From: Symbiotaphrina buchneri
Lineage: Eukaryota > Ascomycota > Symbiotaphrinales > Symbiotaphrinaceae
NCBI GenBank assembly: GCA_001599915.1
Contig: BCIG01000007.1
Coordinates: forward strand, 124,001 to 188,000
Direction: 5' to 3'
DNA: 64,000 nt
Shown here: piece by piece, positions 46,264 to 58,088 of the stretch
Layout of the letters: every line of letters starts with the position of its first letter
Numbering within the stretch: the first letter of the stretch is position 1
Program-made: the position numbers and the translations under genes
The notes under the pieces: generated by a model
Told to the model about the DNA's origin: nothing
Database searches by the model: none
Seen by the model: only the letters and a program-made list of their open reading frames with translations

Positions 46264-46701
46264 AAGAGAATCGTAGCACTGGCGCTAATTTCATCACAAG
46301 GATGAGTGGGCCATGGCAGCCTTGAGGGCAGGTGCGTCGTACTTTTGGCCCCTCTATCTCAATTGGTGATGTTTGGTGGTGCGACAGGGCGGTCAGGGAT
46401 ACACGAGGGTGGCTTGACCTTCTAAGATGCACTTCCAGGCCCCGGCAAACATGACGCTGCGAATCAGATAAGTGGGCGGTGAGGGATTTTATCTGATCCG
46501 AGATTGCATTACGAAGTACGATCATGAATGACAGGCCGAATACGGGATGATAAGAGTCATAGCGCAACCGGGGTCTCGAATAATAATAGCACTCTGACAA
46601 CATCAAGAAGATAGTACCAACCGCCGAAGCCGCCGGCCAGTGTTACTCGTTCCTAACATGGTGCCTAATATGCGTTATATACTTTAATCTAGCTGACGGC
46701 A
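46264..46701. promoter_or_regulatory. divergent promoter between OPT transporter and lipid kinase
   Basis: 438 bp separate the two start codons. The stretch contains ATAATAATAG and tgcgttatatac words near 46580-46680, but no well-defined operator. Confidence 0.45.
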
Positions 46702-48219
46702 ATGGCGGGTAAAGCTGTAGATGACAGATCCGGATCGTCCGGGATGACATCGACAGGAACTCTAGATGGACGGCTCGGCGGCTTTGCTTATTTACCGAAC
46801 CATGATCCGCCTGTGCTCGAATGGGCGGCGCAAAACTGTGAAGATGGTGGGCAGCTCAAACAAACTATATCCTGCAGAGAGCTGGTCTGTGTCCTGCTGA
46901 AGGAGAAAGATACAGCGGCTGAGATTCTCATCATCCATGAGACCAGCGATACACAAAAAGAAGGAACTTCAGATCACTCGGGAGTGGATTTTCAGGCATT
47001 GGAAGCTGTCGGCCTACCAGATGCATTTGTAGAGACATTCTTGTTGAGACGCCTTCCAGAACATCTGACGATCCTCAAAAACGAGGATGGCACCTCAAAT
47101 ATTCATATCATCATCTCTACAGGATCCGGCACAGGGAAAGCTGTATCTTTCTGTCACAGAGGCCTTCAGCCGGCTTTGGCGCATCTGGGTCTGCAGGAAG
47201 ATGCATATGCTGTGCACACTACCCAGACGGCAAATACAATCGCAGAGCTTACCAGGGAAATATTCCTCCCCAGGGCACAACGAGGAATACAGCAGTCGAT
47301 CATTCTGCTCTCTGGTGACGGCGGGGTGCATGACCTTATCAATGAGTTGCTCAGCAAGCCTCATATGAACAGTTATATCAAACCAGTCATAAGTCCTTTG
47401 CTGTTTGGGACAGGTAACGCCTTGGCTTCTTCAACAAGAGATCCAAGTTCAGTGCTATCCTCTTACGGCTTTACCCAATCATTACGTGGCGTTCCAAAAG
47501 CTCTACCAATCTTCAAAGTCCGCTTCTCTCCTGGCTCGGTGCTTGTTGATTCACAGGGGAAGGATGCTGGTCCTATTGACCATATCTACGGTGCAGTCGT
47601 TTGTAGTTGGGGTTTTCATGCTGCATTGGTTGCGGATAGTGACACTCCGATCTATCGGAAGCATGGAGCAAAGCGCTTCCAAATGGCATCACAAGAGCTA
47701 TTGTTTCCTTCCGACGGATCTCCCTCACATCACTACCGGGGTCGACTCACTTTGACCAAAAGGAATGAGGATTCAGAAAGTGTGAAAGTCATTGAGAGAA
47801 GAGAACATATGTACGTGCTGGCGACACTAGTGTCGAACCTCGAGGAGAAGTTCAAGATATCGCCCTCTTCCAGACCCCTTGATGGAAAGTTAAGAGTTCT
47901 GCATTTTGGACCCATAGGTGCACAGGCAGCCATGGAAATTATGACGAAAGCTTATCAACCAGAAGCCAAGCATATCGAGGATGAAAGGATCAGCTATGAA
48001 GAGATTTCAGCCATGAGGCTTGATATGGAAGAAGTCGGAGAAGCAAACTCAAGGTGGAGAAGGATATGCGTGGATGGGAAGATTGTGAGACTCCCAGAAA
48101 ATGGATCGGTGGAGGTAAAGAAGCACGATGAGTATCCGGTAGATATTGTCTACGGTACTCACCCTGAGCTTTCGAAGGTACAGAGACGCGGTGGATACGA
48201 AGACTTCTTGTTTTCTTAG
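46702..48219 (+). CDS. diacylglycerol/sphingoid-base kinase family protein
   Basis: A single exon of 505 aa. The DAGK catalytic fold is recognisable from IHIIISTGSGTGKA, IILLSGDGGVHDLINELLS (the GDGG nucleotide motif, residues 205-208) and PLLFGTGNALASS (near 237). The later strands include YGAVVCSWGFHAALVADSD, corresponding to the conserved substrate-side segment of ceramide/sphingosine kinases. The second half has the beta-sandwich pattern of this superfamily, ending in HPELSKVQRRGGYEDFLFS. It is expected to phosphorylate a membrane lipid with ATP; which lipid (diacylglycerol, sphingoid base or other) is not decidable. No TM helix or signal is seen. The intronless structure contrasts with its neighbours. 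Confidence 0.85.
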   Translation: MAGKAVDDRSGSSGMTSTGTLDGRLGGFAYLPNHDPPVLEWAAQNCEDGGQLKQTISCRELVCVLLKEKDTAAEILIIHETSDTQKEGTSDHSGVDFQALEAVGLPDAFVETFLLRRLPEHLTILKNEDGTSNIHIIISTGSGTGKAVSFCHRGLQPALAHLGLQEDAYAVHTTQTANTIAELTREIFLPRAQRGIQQSIILLSGDGGVHDLINELLSKPHMNSYIKPVISPLLFGTGNALASSTRDPSSVLSSYGFTQSLRGVPKALPIFKVRFSPGSVLVDSQGKDAGPIDHIYGAVVCSWGFHAALVADSDTPIYRKHGAKRFQMASQELLFPSDGSPSHHYRGRLTLTKRNEDSESVKVIERREHMYVLATLVSNLEEKFKISPSSRPLDGKLRVLHFGPIGAQAAMEIMTKAYQPEAKHIEDERISYEEISAMRLDMEEVGEANSRWRRICVDGKIVRLPENGSVEVKKHDEYPVDIVYGTHPELSKVQRRGGYEDFLFS

Positions 48220-48935
48220 TTGCGATACCCCGAGTGCTTTTCCGGTTGAAGCTCCTTTAGATAGCACACATAATGATGAATTTTTAATTTGACAATTGTC
48301 ATTGGTCCATAGCTGCAATGGTAGATCGATTTCCGAAGAACACTTATATTAGCCACAAGAGCGCATTCACAAGTAGAGGAGGTAATTTGGTCAGTGGTGA
48401 ATCTGTGATAAGTGTTCAACAGCGGCGCGAGGCATCTTGGGTAGGTGATTTGCCCTGATGACAGGGGTCAGGGGCTTGAAGATGCCCTCGTGACCCCTGC
48501 GGATGGGCTCTTGCGAAATGTCATGGCCTGGCTAGGTGCATCCATATATGGTAGACAGCATCGTCTTAATTGCAGCATGCCTTTGCATTAATGTACGTTT
48601 CTGTTCATTGACTGAGTTTCTTCCAAGGAAGTTGTTACTGCTGAATTGCGGAGCCCCAGAGCCGCCGGAATTAGCCTCTTGAGACCTGCGCTTTGTCCGC
48701 CATGCTCCATCGTCATCGCGGCATAACTGGCGTCCACTAAAATCGCGCCCGCGAAGATCCGCTCCACACTACCATCCGAAAACCGAAATTCGGTCGCATG
48801 CTTCTCACACCGCGAATTTATGCTCTTTCACAAATTCCCGACAATCATCGACCTTCTCCTACCTGCCTTTTTCCCGGGCAGAGTGCGACAAGCTGGCGAA
48901 GCGTAGGAGACGCCGAGGCACAGCATCTTCGGAAG
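48220..48935. other. intergenic
   Basis: 716 bp: 3' end of the lipid kinase and promoter of the lipase. An in-frame upstream ATG at 48798 would lengthen the lipase by 46 residues but is not favoured. No other gene. Confidence 0.5.
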
Positions 48936-51900
48936 ATGCTGCTTATGCATCAAGCGGGGAGCGTGAAGATAGGGGAAGTTGTACGGTATGGGTTTATGTC
49001 TCTTACATGACAGTTATATGTCTTCTGTCCAAGTCCAGACGGAAGTGCTCTAGTTCTGGTTGTAGCTTGACTGACACCATCTGCGGGTAATAGGTATACG
49101 CTGACTTATACGCCGGCCGATGACCGTATACTTCCGGCGCCGTCAAGCCTCTATGTGAAGATCAAGAACTCCTCCCCTATACCGCTTCGAGCTGCGTGGG
49201 TGCATGGGCCCTACAATCTGGATGTTTCCGTCAGGCCGTCCAACTTCCGTATAAACGAGAAAGTGCAAAATCCAGACCGAGATGGAGTACCACAATTCGA
49301 ACCCCAGCTGAAGGCAGGCAGTAGCTGGAATGCCGAAATCCCTGTTCCGGAAGATATCCGTGAGGATGCTAGACTTCGAATGGGCCAACATGGAACAGCT
49401 ACTGGAAAGAGTATTACATGGATCATCGATATTGCGTCACAAGTCATCTTCAGCAGTTCTGCGTCCGTCCACTTCGAGCTGTTGGTCGCTAGGGATGAGA
49501 AGGCGTTGGAGTTGGGACTTACAGGCAGTACGTCAGGCAAACCAGGGAGAGTGGAAGATCATCAACATGGAAAGGGAAGGAAGGAAGGACGACATACCGC
49601 CCAACCCACAGGCGTATACTCGAGAGCTGTGAAGCTGGTTGTGGATGACACCGCCAGTTTGTGGGATCCACCGGATGTACCGGAATGGACTGATCGTGGT
49701 GTGGACCGTGGAAAAGGTCGTGATCGCAAAGAAAATGACCCTCAAAAGTCAGCAGACGCAAGCAGTGGGGAAGTGGAAGCTACAAACGGTGAAGGTCGCA
49801 AGCAGAAAAAGGTCCATTTGGTCATCTTGACGCATGGCTTGCACAGTAATACAAGCGCGGATATGCTATTCTTGAAAGAGAGTATCAATGCTGCAGCAAA
49901 GCAAGCCCGTCAGGACGCTAAAGAAAGAAGAGCGAGATATAAGAATCCTGACTCTCGGAACGATAAGGACGGTTCTGATCCAGGAAAACCATCGATAAAC
50001 CCAGCTCCGCAGTTAGTAGGAGATGAAGATGAAGATTTCGAAGAAGAAATGGTTGTTAGAGGCTTTACTGGAAATGTTGTTCGTACCGAACGTGGAATCA
50101 AATACCTTGGGAAGAGATTGGCTAAGTATGTGCTTGAATTGACATATCCCGATCAGCCTTTTCTGCCGATCAAGAAATCAACAGCCAGGAACATCACTCG
50201 GACTTTAACTGGTCAATCAACGACAAACACAGACGAAGGGAAGCCATCACATTCCAGCAGTACCATCCACAGGAGTGACTCGCACAAGAAGAACCTACCC
50301 TACAGAATAACAAAGATCAGTTTCATCGGTCATTCACTGGGTGGATTGACTCAGACTTATGCAATCGCATATATCAAGAAACATTCTCCGCATTTCTTCG
50401 ATGGCATCAAACCTATCAATTTCGTGGCACTGGCGTCGCCATTCCTTGGGCTGAGCAATGAGAATCCTATTTACGTGAAGTTTGCACTTGACTTTGGTTT
50501 GGTTGGGAGGACTGGTCAAGACCTTGGGTTGACTTGGAGGGCTCCGGCGGTTGTACGTACAGGTTGGAGTGCTATTGTCAGTGGAATAGGTGCTGGCGCT
50601 CATAATATGCATGATGAGGACCCTCGAGCGAAACCATTGCTTCGGATACTACCGACCGGACCGGCGCATCAAGTTCTGAAGATGTTCAGGAATCGCACAG
50701 TGTATTCAAACGTGGTCAACGATGGCATTGTCCCGCTACGTACAAGTTGTCTGCTGTTCTTGGATTGGCGAAGCCTGGGAAAGGTTGAGAAAGCTAGACG
50801 AGAGAATGGTCTGGTTGGTACAATGGCGGGATGGGGTTGGGCTGAGTTGACAGGAGCTGTTACTTCTTCTCACCGAGCAAGAAGTCCTTGGGGAGACAGG
50901 GAGCGGAGAGTCAATCACGTCGATGATGATAACGATTCACCAGCTCCAGGGGTTGAAGGAAATGGAGGGACTGAAGTCCCAGAACCTCCATCCGATGCTA
51001 CAACTGAAGATAACACACAAAACAGTACGAGGACTGCAAGGGTCAATTCGCACCGGCAGAGCAATGGAGGCGGAAGCGTGGAGAGCGAGCAACCAAGGAC
51101 TTCTACTGACGAATCAGTTCGAAGTCAAAGTCCTATGGGTAACTTCCTTAGCTTTCTCCGGCCAAAAGCACTGGAAAACGGCGTTCCCAACATCTTCCAG
51201 CAAACCGCTCGGAAATCCTCGAAGCTCATTCAACGTGGTCAAGTAATTGCAGGGGGTGTGACTGACGATGCCGAAAGCGGAAGAGATTCCGGGGAGTCAT
51301 TGAAGGTTGACACGACAAACCGTAAGGAGAACCGTGGTCCCACTGCTGAAAGCAATCTCCTTTCGCCACCTACGACGACCTTTTTCGAATCTGCCACGGA
51401 TTTACTTAGGCCGCCTCTTCCACCCCTGGAGTTCATTATTGACCCTTCATCACGGCCTAAAACCATTTTTCATGACAGAGTTTATCATCCCGAAGACATT
51501 CCACCTCCACCTGTCAAACACAACCGCACAACGTTTGGGCGATCATTTTCAGAAAGCTCCACTCAGATCAAAGACGGTGATCATGTTCCAAGCGAAGCTC
51601 ACCGTACAAACTCGGCGCCGATTGGGACTATGAAAGTTGAGGAGAAAATCGCTCGTGCGTATCATCGGGACCTTAGTTGGCGGAAGGTCCTCGTCCGGTT
51701 AGAGCCTGATGCTCACAATAACATTGTCGTTCGTCGGATGTTTTCCAACGCCTATGGCTGGCCTGTGGTCCAACATCTTGTGGACACTCACTTTGCGGAT
51801 ACTGCTGCCGCCCGTACAGCGGATGAGCATGAGACACGCGGTGAACGTGCTGGTCACGGTGTAGATGATGCCGGCAGGGAGACGGATACGCAAAGAGCTC

Positions 51901-52541
51901 AAGGCCATTACCGGTCCCGCAGCGAAGCTCGTGAAGCCGAAGACACTGTTCAACCTCTACCTTCTCCGGGAGCCACCGCTAGTAGTGCCAGCGCCAGCTC
52001 CCTTCGTCCGCAGGGACCAAGAGCATATAGCAGTGAGGAGTCGGTTGCATGGAGCGACCATGACTTTGAGGTAACTGATGATGAGGATGAGGATGAGGAC
52101 AACCCACGAGCTCATCGACCTCTTGGTGGTGTATTCGGCTCTCCGCCGTCCAGGTTGAAGCATGAGCAGGAACATGGAGGCACGTCGCAGGCCGAGATTT
52201 CTGATTTCCTCAATGGGTCACCACCGCAAACTAGGACCGAGTTAGTGACGGAGGAACCACGGCCGAACTCGGGACTCGGCTTACCCGCTGCTCTCAAGGA
52301 GCATACTGCTGAGAGAGAGCCGGCGGAAGATGTCGAACCGGGTATGATACCCGACGACAAGAAGGCTATCCCCGCCGTCCAACCGGTTAGTCCCGGTCAA
52401 GGAAGCGAAGACCTAACGCAGGTGGGGTTGAGGAAAAGCCTGGATGCTACGGTGGCCAGTCCGCCTTTGAGCAAGGTGGCTACAGGAGAAGCGGCTAGAA
52501 AAACGGTCGAGGGTGGGAAGAGCAGGGACCAGGGCTCGTAA
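48936..52541 (+). CDS. Rog1-like DUF676 lipase/serine esterase
   Basis: Exons 48936-48985 and 49094-52541 (intron 108 bp, phase 2) give 1165 aa. The spliced start MLLMHQAGSVKIGEVVRYTL is the conserved N-terminus of fungal Rog1-type proteins, so this start is chosen. A beta-rich region with YVKIKNSSPIPLRAAWVHGP follows. The DUF676 alpha/beta-hydrolase fold then shows VHLVILTHGLHSNTSADM, FTGNVVRTERGIKYLG, and KISFIGHSLGGLTQTYAIAY with the nucleophilic Ser near residue 431. Later come FVALASPFLGLSNENP, and YSNVVNDGIVPLRTSCLLFL with the likely acidic residue. A long Ser/Glu-rich tail contains VRLEPDAHNNIVVRRMFSNA and NAYGWPVVQHLVDTHF, which is conserved among relatives. Yeast Rog1/Lpl1 act on monoacylglycerol or phospholipids at lipid droplets. 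Confidence 0.88.
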
Positions 52542-53779
52542 GGAGGGTCCATCGCGCCCGCTATTTGCGGAGACCGTTCCGCTTGTTGAGTGTACACAGT
52601 GTACTGGAGTCTACATGTTTGCATGCGTGGTACGTGTTGCATCAAGGGTTAACATGTTTTTTCTTTCTCTTCTCGAGACTGCATAGCAGGGTTATGGCTG
52701 GGATATGCTCGGACATAAAGAATGGAAGTTACTCCGATCGTCTTGACACGCATCCTTGAAGGCGGGCAGCCATGGCTTGCTTGTCTGTCTATTTTCCAAG
52801 GGCTCGGTTGCATTGCTATTACATACGAACATACAAGTCCACTACAGAGCGCCTCGCTCGCTATAGGCCAGAAACCACCGGCTTTCACATCCGCCCCTTG
52901 ACCGGCCGGGTCCACAGACCGCCAGTTAGCGCAGCAAGCGCAGCACCGGCCGGGTTGAAGCCACGAACCAGCGGATCGGCGGTTGCTTGAAACTCGACCG
53001 CGCAGGTCCACGATGAGAGGAAATCGACGCGCGGAAATAATACGGAGGGTATGCAAATGTAGCAAGCCCATTTTTGCCGAATGGACCTTTGTTCATGCCA
53101 ACCCGCAGGTTGTGTGAAGAAAGGAAAAGGACTAGACATAACCGCGGTACGGAGTACATTCTGCAGACAGTGGTACTAGTCACAAGTGGATAAGATGGGA
53201 TGACGTTTGATTTTCATACGAGCAATGGTATATGAAGCCCAGGAATCACGTTCCTCGGCTGGAGCGGTGGGTATAGTAATAATGAAAGAGGAAACTTGAG
53301 ACACAAGTTTCCACGATATCACGCTCGCACTAGAGAGTGCCTGGAGAGAGAGGGCCGAGAAGGTGGGCTGATGAAGGGAGAACAAGGCATGTGTGCGCGT
53401 GCAAACGGAATCTCACTCATCTCGTAGAGCATCACTCTTCTTTCGGGCACAGGCAAGCACCTTTCTTGCTCGCTGCATGATCATCTGCCGGACCGTATGC
53501 GTAGGGAGCGAATCGCCGTTGTTCCTACTAATATATTAGTATATTAGTGATAATGTCCCACAGAGAATACTCCGCAAATGCTACGCAGTGCTATGCTATG
53601 CAAATGCTAATATGCATCATTCCCATCCCGCCAAGCGTGACCCAACGCTGAAGAAATGCTCATTGACCGTCGTGGACCCCATGTAGGCATTGGTGATTCC
53701 CCGTGACCCGAATGAACCCTCGCAATGATACCCAAACCAAGCCCTGTATATATTGTTCGTTCATAACCAATGTCCCAAC
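52542..53779. other. intergenic between convergent genes
   Basis: About 1.24 kb with short frames only. An AT-rich taatatattagtatattagtg stretch occurs near 53530. Nothing supportable. Confidence 0.5.
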
Positions 53780-56110
53780 TCACAGAGGATACCCATCGTA
53801 ATCCGGATCAACCGTGACGAACCCAGCAAGGTGTGGGAAGCTCTTCAGGAACCGCGGAGCGACCCGCCAGTTGCTAATCTCGCGAATGTGTGCTTCGAAT
53901 TCGGCTTTCATGATGTATCCGTTGTCTTCGAAGATGGTCTTCAGGGTGCCGTGCGGCCAGTTGACGCTGACGCATGTGGTGAAAGGAACAAGGAAGTCTT
54001 CGGACTGGCCCAGTTCTGGACGTAAGATAATGAAGTCGCGAACCTTTGGCCTAGATAAGTTGTTAGTGTTGGTCAAGACAACTAGAGTATATAGATATCG
54101 CGGCTGCTTACCAAGGCAGATAATCGATCCAGGCGGGGTGAGGGACGAACAACTGCGTTGGACTGGGTCGTAGCCATTCCGGTACTCGAGCGTAGTTCTC
54201 TGGCGTCGGGGAGATCTGCCACTATTTGTCTGTCAGCTATCGGCCAAACGGGCAAAGTCAGTAATGGAATACATACCTGCATCAAGACTGTCATAAGATA
54301 CTTACTTGTATGCAACCATGGCCGGACCTTGGAACTGGTTTGAGAAGACGTTGAGCACATCCACCGCCCATTTGTCCAATGGATGCGCAATCTGATAGAG
54401 TTTGCGATCGAGCAAAGCTCCGGCGTCGCGATGACTCTTGGCCGACAGTTCGCGATATGGCTCACCGATGGCAATCGATTGACGTTGTTGCCGGCAGAAG
54501 TCCGTGTAGACCCGGCTGAATGGCTGTGTCGAAACCGAATTCAAGGGTTGCGCGAGATGAGCCGGAAGATCTGGGTACTGGAATTGACGAGACTCCAGAT
54601 CGGAGAGTCCAACGGTTTGAGAGCCTTCTCGGCCTAGCGGGAACATCCCCCTATCTTGCCGTGGTGGTCGCAGCCCTCGTGGTAATGTACTAGCGGTCCC
54701 CCATGGTTGATAAGGGTTGCCTGACCCTTGTTGTGATCCTTGTTGCTGATTCTGCGATAACAGATTACTCAGAGTCTCGTTGGGGGAGTCATATCCGGTA
54801 TCAGCTCGTAGCAGAGATGGCTCGCTGCCGAACACCGCAGAGAAAGATTGTTCTTGAGCGATGTTGACAAGAGTTCCTTGCAGCTGACTGCCCGAAGCTG
54901 AACTAGGCGGCCCGGATCCAGCTTCATCGAGCATGCGGGCTGCCGCTGTAGATCGATGCAAAACGTCCGGCTCCGAAGAACGACGTAGGATCCCTGGACT
55001 TAGCAGCCTTCGTCGATCAAGAGGTAAACCCGACGTAACTGTTGATGGCTGGAAGGTGAGCGGCCCGCTAGAGTTTGCCACTGCTTGTGGGACCGGTTGT
55101 TCTTGCAATGCCGGATCTCTGGTTCGGTAATGCATCGTCGCTGTCATTTGGGTCGAGGGTGTCTCCGGATATGCTCCTTTGGGTACCTCTCGGGGTTCTA
55201 GCGGGTTGTCGGACACTGAGATGCCAGGTGAAATCCCAGGGGAGTGCTCGAGCTTGATTTGCATGTCATCAGCTTGGCCCTCTAGTTGGTGATCCTGCTC
55301 CGCCGTGGGTTGTTCACCCTGGTCCTCAGAAAACCGGCGTCGTTTCGAATGAGGTTCATCTCGAATCTCGTCCTGCATCTGTTGACCTATGTTAGAGATG
55401 TTTTCCCAATTGAATCATGGGTTGCATACCTCTTGCAAAGTGCGCATCACCCCTTGACGATCTACGACCTTCAGCCCGTCTAGAAGGTCGCTCATCATCG
55501 CCCTATATCTCTGCACATCTTGTTCCAGTTTTTCCTTTGCCTTTGCGACGTCTCTGAACGTCTGTTAGCCACAGGCTGCGCATCACAATTGGAGGACTAC
55601 TCACTTCTTCGCCAGTTGGGCCTCGGTATCGGCGTAGGTGCACTCCCTCCCGTGCTGAACACATAATGAACATCTTGGCTCTTCACCCGTGCACCTCGTC
55701 TTTCTCATCCGACACTCATTACAAGCCTGCACCACTCGTTTCCTAGGTTTCGGCGGCCGAGAATGAGGCAATTTCTCAATCGCGACTTTCCGATTGGGGT
55801 GGCCCTCTGCATTCTCCTCGGATGACGACGAACTGATCTCGAGGAGAGCGCTGGCGGGCGACAGGGCACCCTGGGTCTCTGCGGAATGTCTTGCCGACTC
55901 ATTCTCCGTTGATGTATCTTGTCGCGAAGGTGTCTGTTGTCGTGAGTGCCCGCGACCTGCTGGTGTTGCAGACGAGGCGGATGAGGAGGATTGAGTTTGA
56001 CGGCGTCGCGGTCGTCGGCCCAATTTTGTTCCATAAGTTTCAAGTCCCTGTAGCGAGGGCGGGTCTTCCCCCTCGTCATGAGGGTTTCGTCTGGCACCGG
56101 AGCGCTTCAT
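53780..56110 (-). CDS. Zn2Cys6 transcription factor with coiled coil and DUF3425 domain; 1-nt lesion at a splice junction
   Basis: Exons 56110-55605, 55553-55430, 55378-54306, 54221-54112 and 54050-53780. The zinc cluster is CNECRMRKTRCTGEEPRCSLCVQHGREC near residues 130-160, preceded by a basic KPRKRVVQA. A coiled coil follows (DVAKAKEKLEQDVQRYRAMM). After a Gln/Ser-rich middle comes the DUF3425 region: HPLDKWAVDVLNVFSNQFQG, PEWLRPSPTQLFVPHPAWID, LPWPKVRDFIILRPELG and VNWPHGTLK. Between exons 3 and 4 of the downstream part (54306/54221) the sequence reads tacaagtaagt. Using the only good donor (GTAAGT) puts the next exon one nucleotide out of frame, as though an aag|gtaagt junction had lost a G. 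The exon sum is 2084 nt, one short of 695 codons. Either a natural lesion or a base error. Confidence 0.78.
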
Positions 56111-58088
56111 AGCCCACTTGGACGTGGTTCACTCAATTGACCAACATATAAGAATGACGAAAATGGAGGAGCAAACCAGGGAAGAAATTGAGTACTATTG
56201 TGGCGGTATACAACGCCCGGATGGGAAAGTGTGAATAGATCACTTTGAATTGACCTGCAATTGAAAGTTGCATATGTTATTATTATTCTTTTGCCGCAAC
56301 GGAAATGCAGGGTTGTGGGTCTTTTTACTGTACGGTCATTGCACCAATCGCGTAGGATGTAGAAGAGTCTCGATTCTTCAGAACCGGATCTTGGTACCGG
56401 GCACCAACGCCACAGCGGGCGCCCCATGTCATCGTCGTAGCATCTTTCGTAAGCCATCATGCAAACCTGCAAACCTGCCTCTCGCGATGTCTTGTGCTTT
56501 GCCACCCGGCCCTCATCGGCGCTTCGTCGCTCCATGACCCCTTTCGGCCATCATGTAGTTATTCGGCGTATCCCTCAATAATATCTCCGGAGCTTGTCGG
56601 ATTTCCACATCATAATCGTATGAGGACCTGAGATGGTCCTTGACGCACCAGCCTATTTATTGCATGAATACAAATAATCTAGAACTTGAAGAAGACTGTA
56701 TCCACAAGTCTTGCGGGGTCCCGTGCCGTAGAGTAACCAGATGTGAACAAGAGTCAATTTATATAGGGGTACTCCCTCCCCGTGAATGACCAAGTCACAA
56801 TATCACCACTGCACCTTTGCAATTACTTTTCTGAATGAGAGAGGGCGCACGAATACACACCATAATCCCTTTGACCAGTGCGAGCAATACGAGCAACGGC
56901 CGGTTCTGCTCGGTCCGCACTGTGCCGGGTAACAAACAACAGGGCAGTGGTGTGGTAACTGGCGGTGGAGGTTGCGGAGCGGCATCTGGAACGTAGTAGA
57001 CGAGTCGTTGCGTCAGCGGCTGAACTACAGGCGCACATGATGGGCTCACCCGTGCCGAGCCACATCGACTTTACCTGATCTGCATCAGTCGTCCATGCTT
57101 GGGCCGCGCGACAGGCCGCACCAGGGTCCAGTCGTGAACAATGGATTGATGACACATCCATCCCTGGAATTAAATAATCAAAAGCGTAGTGCACTAAGAT
57201 CTTTACCCTGCATCAAACCTGGAGCAGCGGCTATGCGAGAAAGACGCCGTTTTGCCGTCTCGCCGTCTTACCAATGTCGGGCAGCCCCTCGGAAGTATGA
57301 AAATGCAACCCCTGCATTCCCCGGACCTTGATTGATTGCTACTGAAAAGGAAACGCATTTTCTCCACCGAGGAAAAATTCATGCACAAAGCCCTTTCATA
57401 CCATAGCGGAGGCGTCTCCTTGCAGTCCCCGGGTCCGTGCGTCTCCCGTGCAAAATTGGTGGAAGCACCGTAGAATGACCCTTTTGTGCTAACCGGGCGG
57501 CTCAGTGCTACCTTGCGAGCTGGAAGCCCGGTCAAACCCTGCGTCTACGAATTTGTAAAATTGTAAAAGGCTTGCGGTAGTTTTTTATGGAAAGACTCGC
57601 CAAGGTAGTTCAGGCAGAGATTAATCGATTCTCACTTCTTCGTGAAAACCCCGGGAACTGGTCCAGACTGTAGTATCCCCCTTTTCTCCACCAGATGCCT
57701 TCGTCTATTCCCCTAGAGTTACCCGAACGGAGCCTTAAAACCGGCCTCAATTATACCCTGTATTGACCCTCTGCCAGGGTCATCCCAGGGTCATCCCAGG
57801 GTCGTTTTCGAAGCTGTTGGCTATTCAACAATCGGTGTACGTCCATTTCACGGATATATAGATTCTAAATATGAATATGATACGAGTGTATTATGGCGTC
57901 GCTGATATGGAAACCCGCAACTATGCTGGGTAGGAACGCCAGTGGGGATTCCCTATCATGTGCACCCAATTGGAGCAGGGCAGCGCAACTCCCTTTCCGA
58001 AGGTCTCTAGGTTCAGGTCTTTATTCTTTTTTATTTCTGACCAGCGAACGAAAACCAACTTCGAGCACACACCAAAAGCTTTCGGATA
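56111..58088. other. intergenic, nothing recognised
   Basis: About 2 kb. An 11-bp direct repeat (about cccagggtcat, near three copies) lies at 57772-57804. Short overlapping frames on both strands show no family resemblance. Confidence 0.45.

Noticed and set aside
57772-57804. Three near-copies of cccagggtcat
   Set aside because: Too short and isolated to be more than a small tandem duplication.
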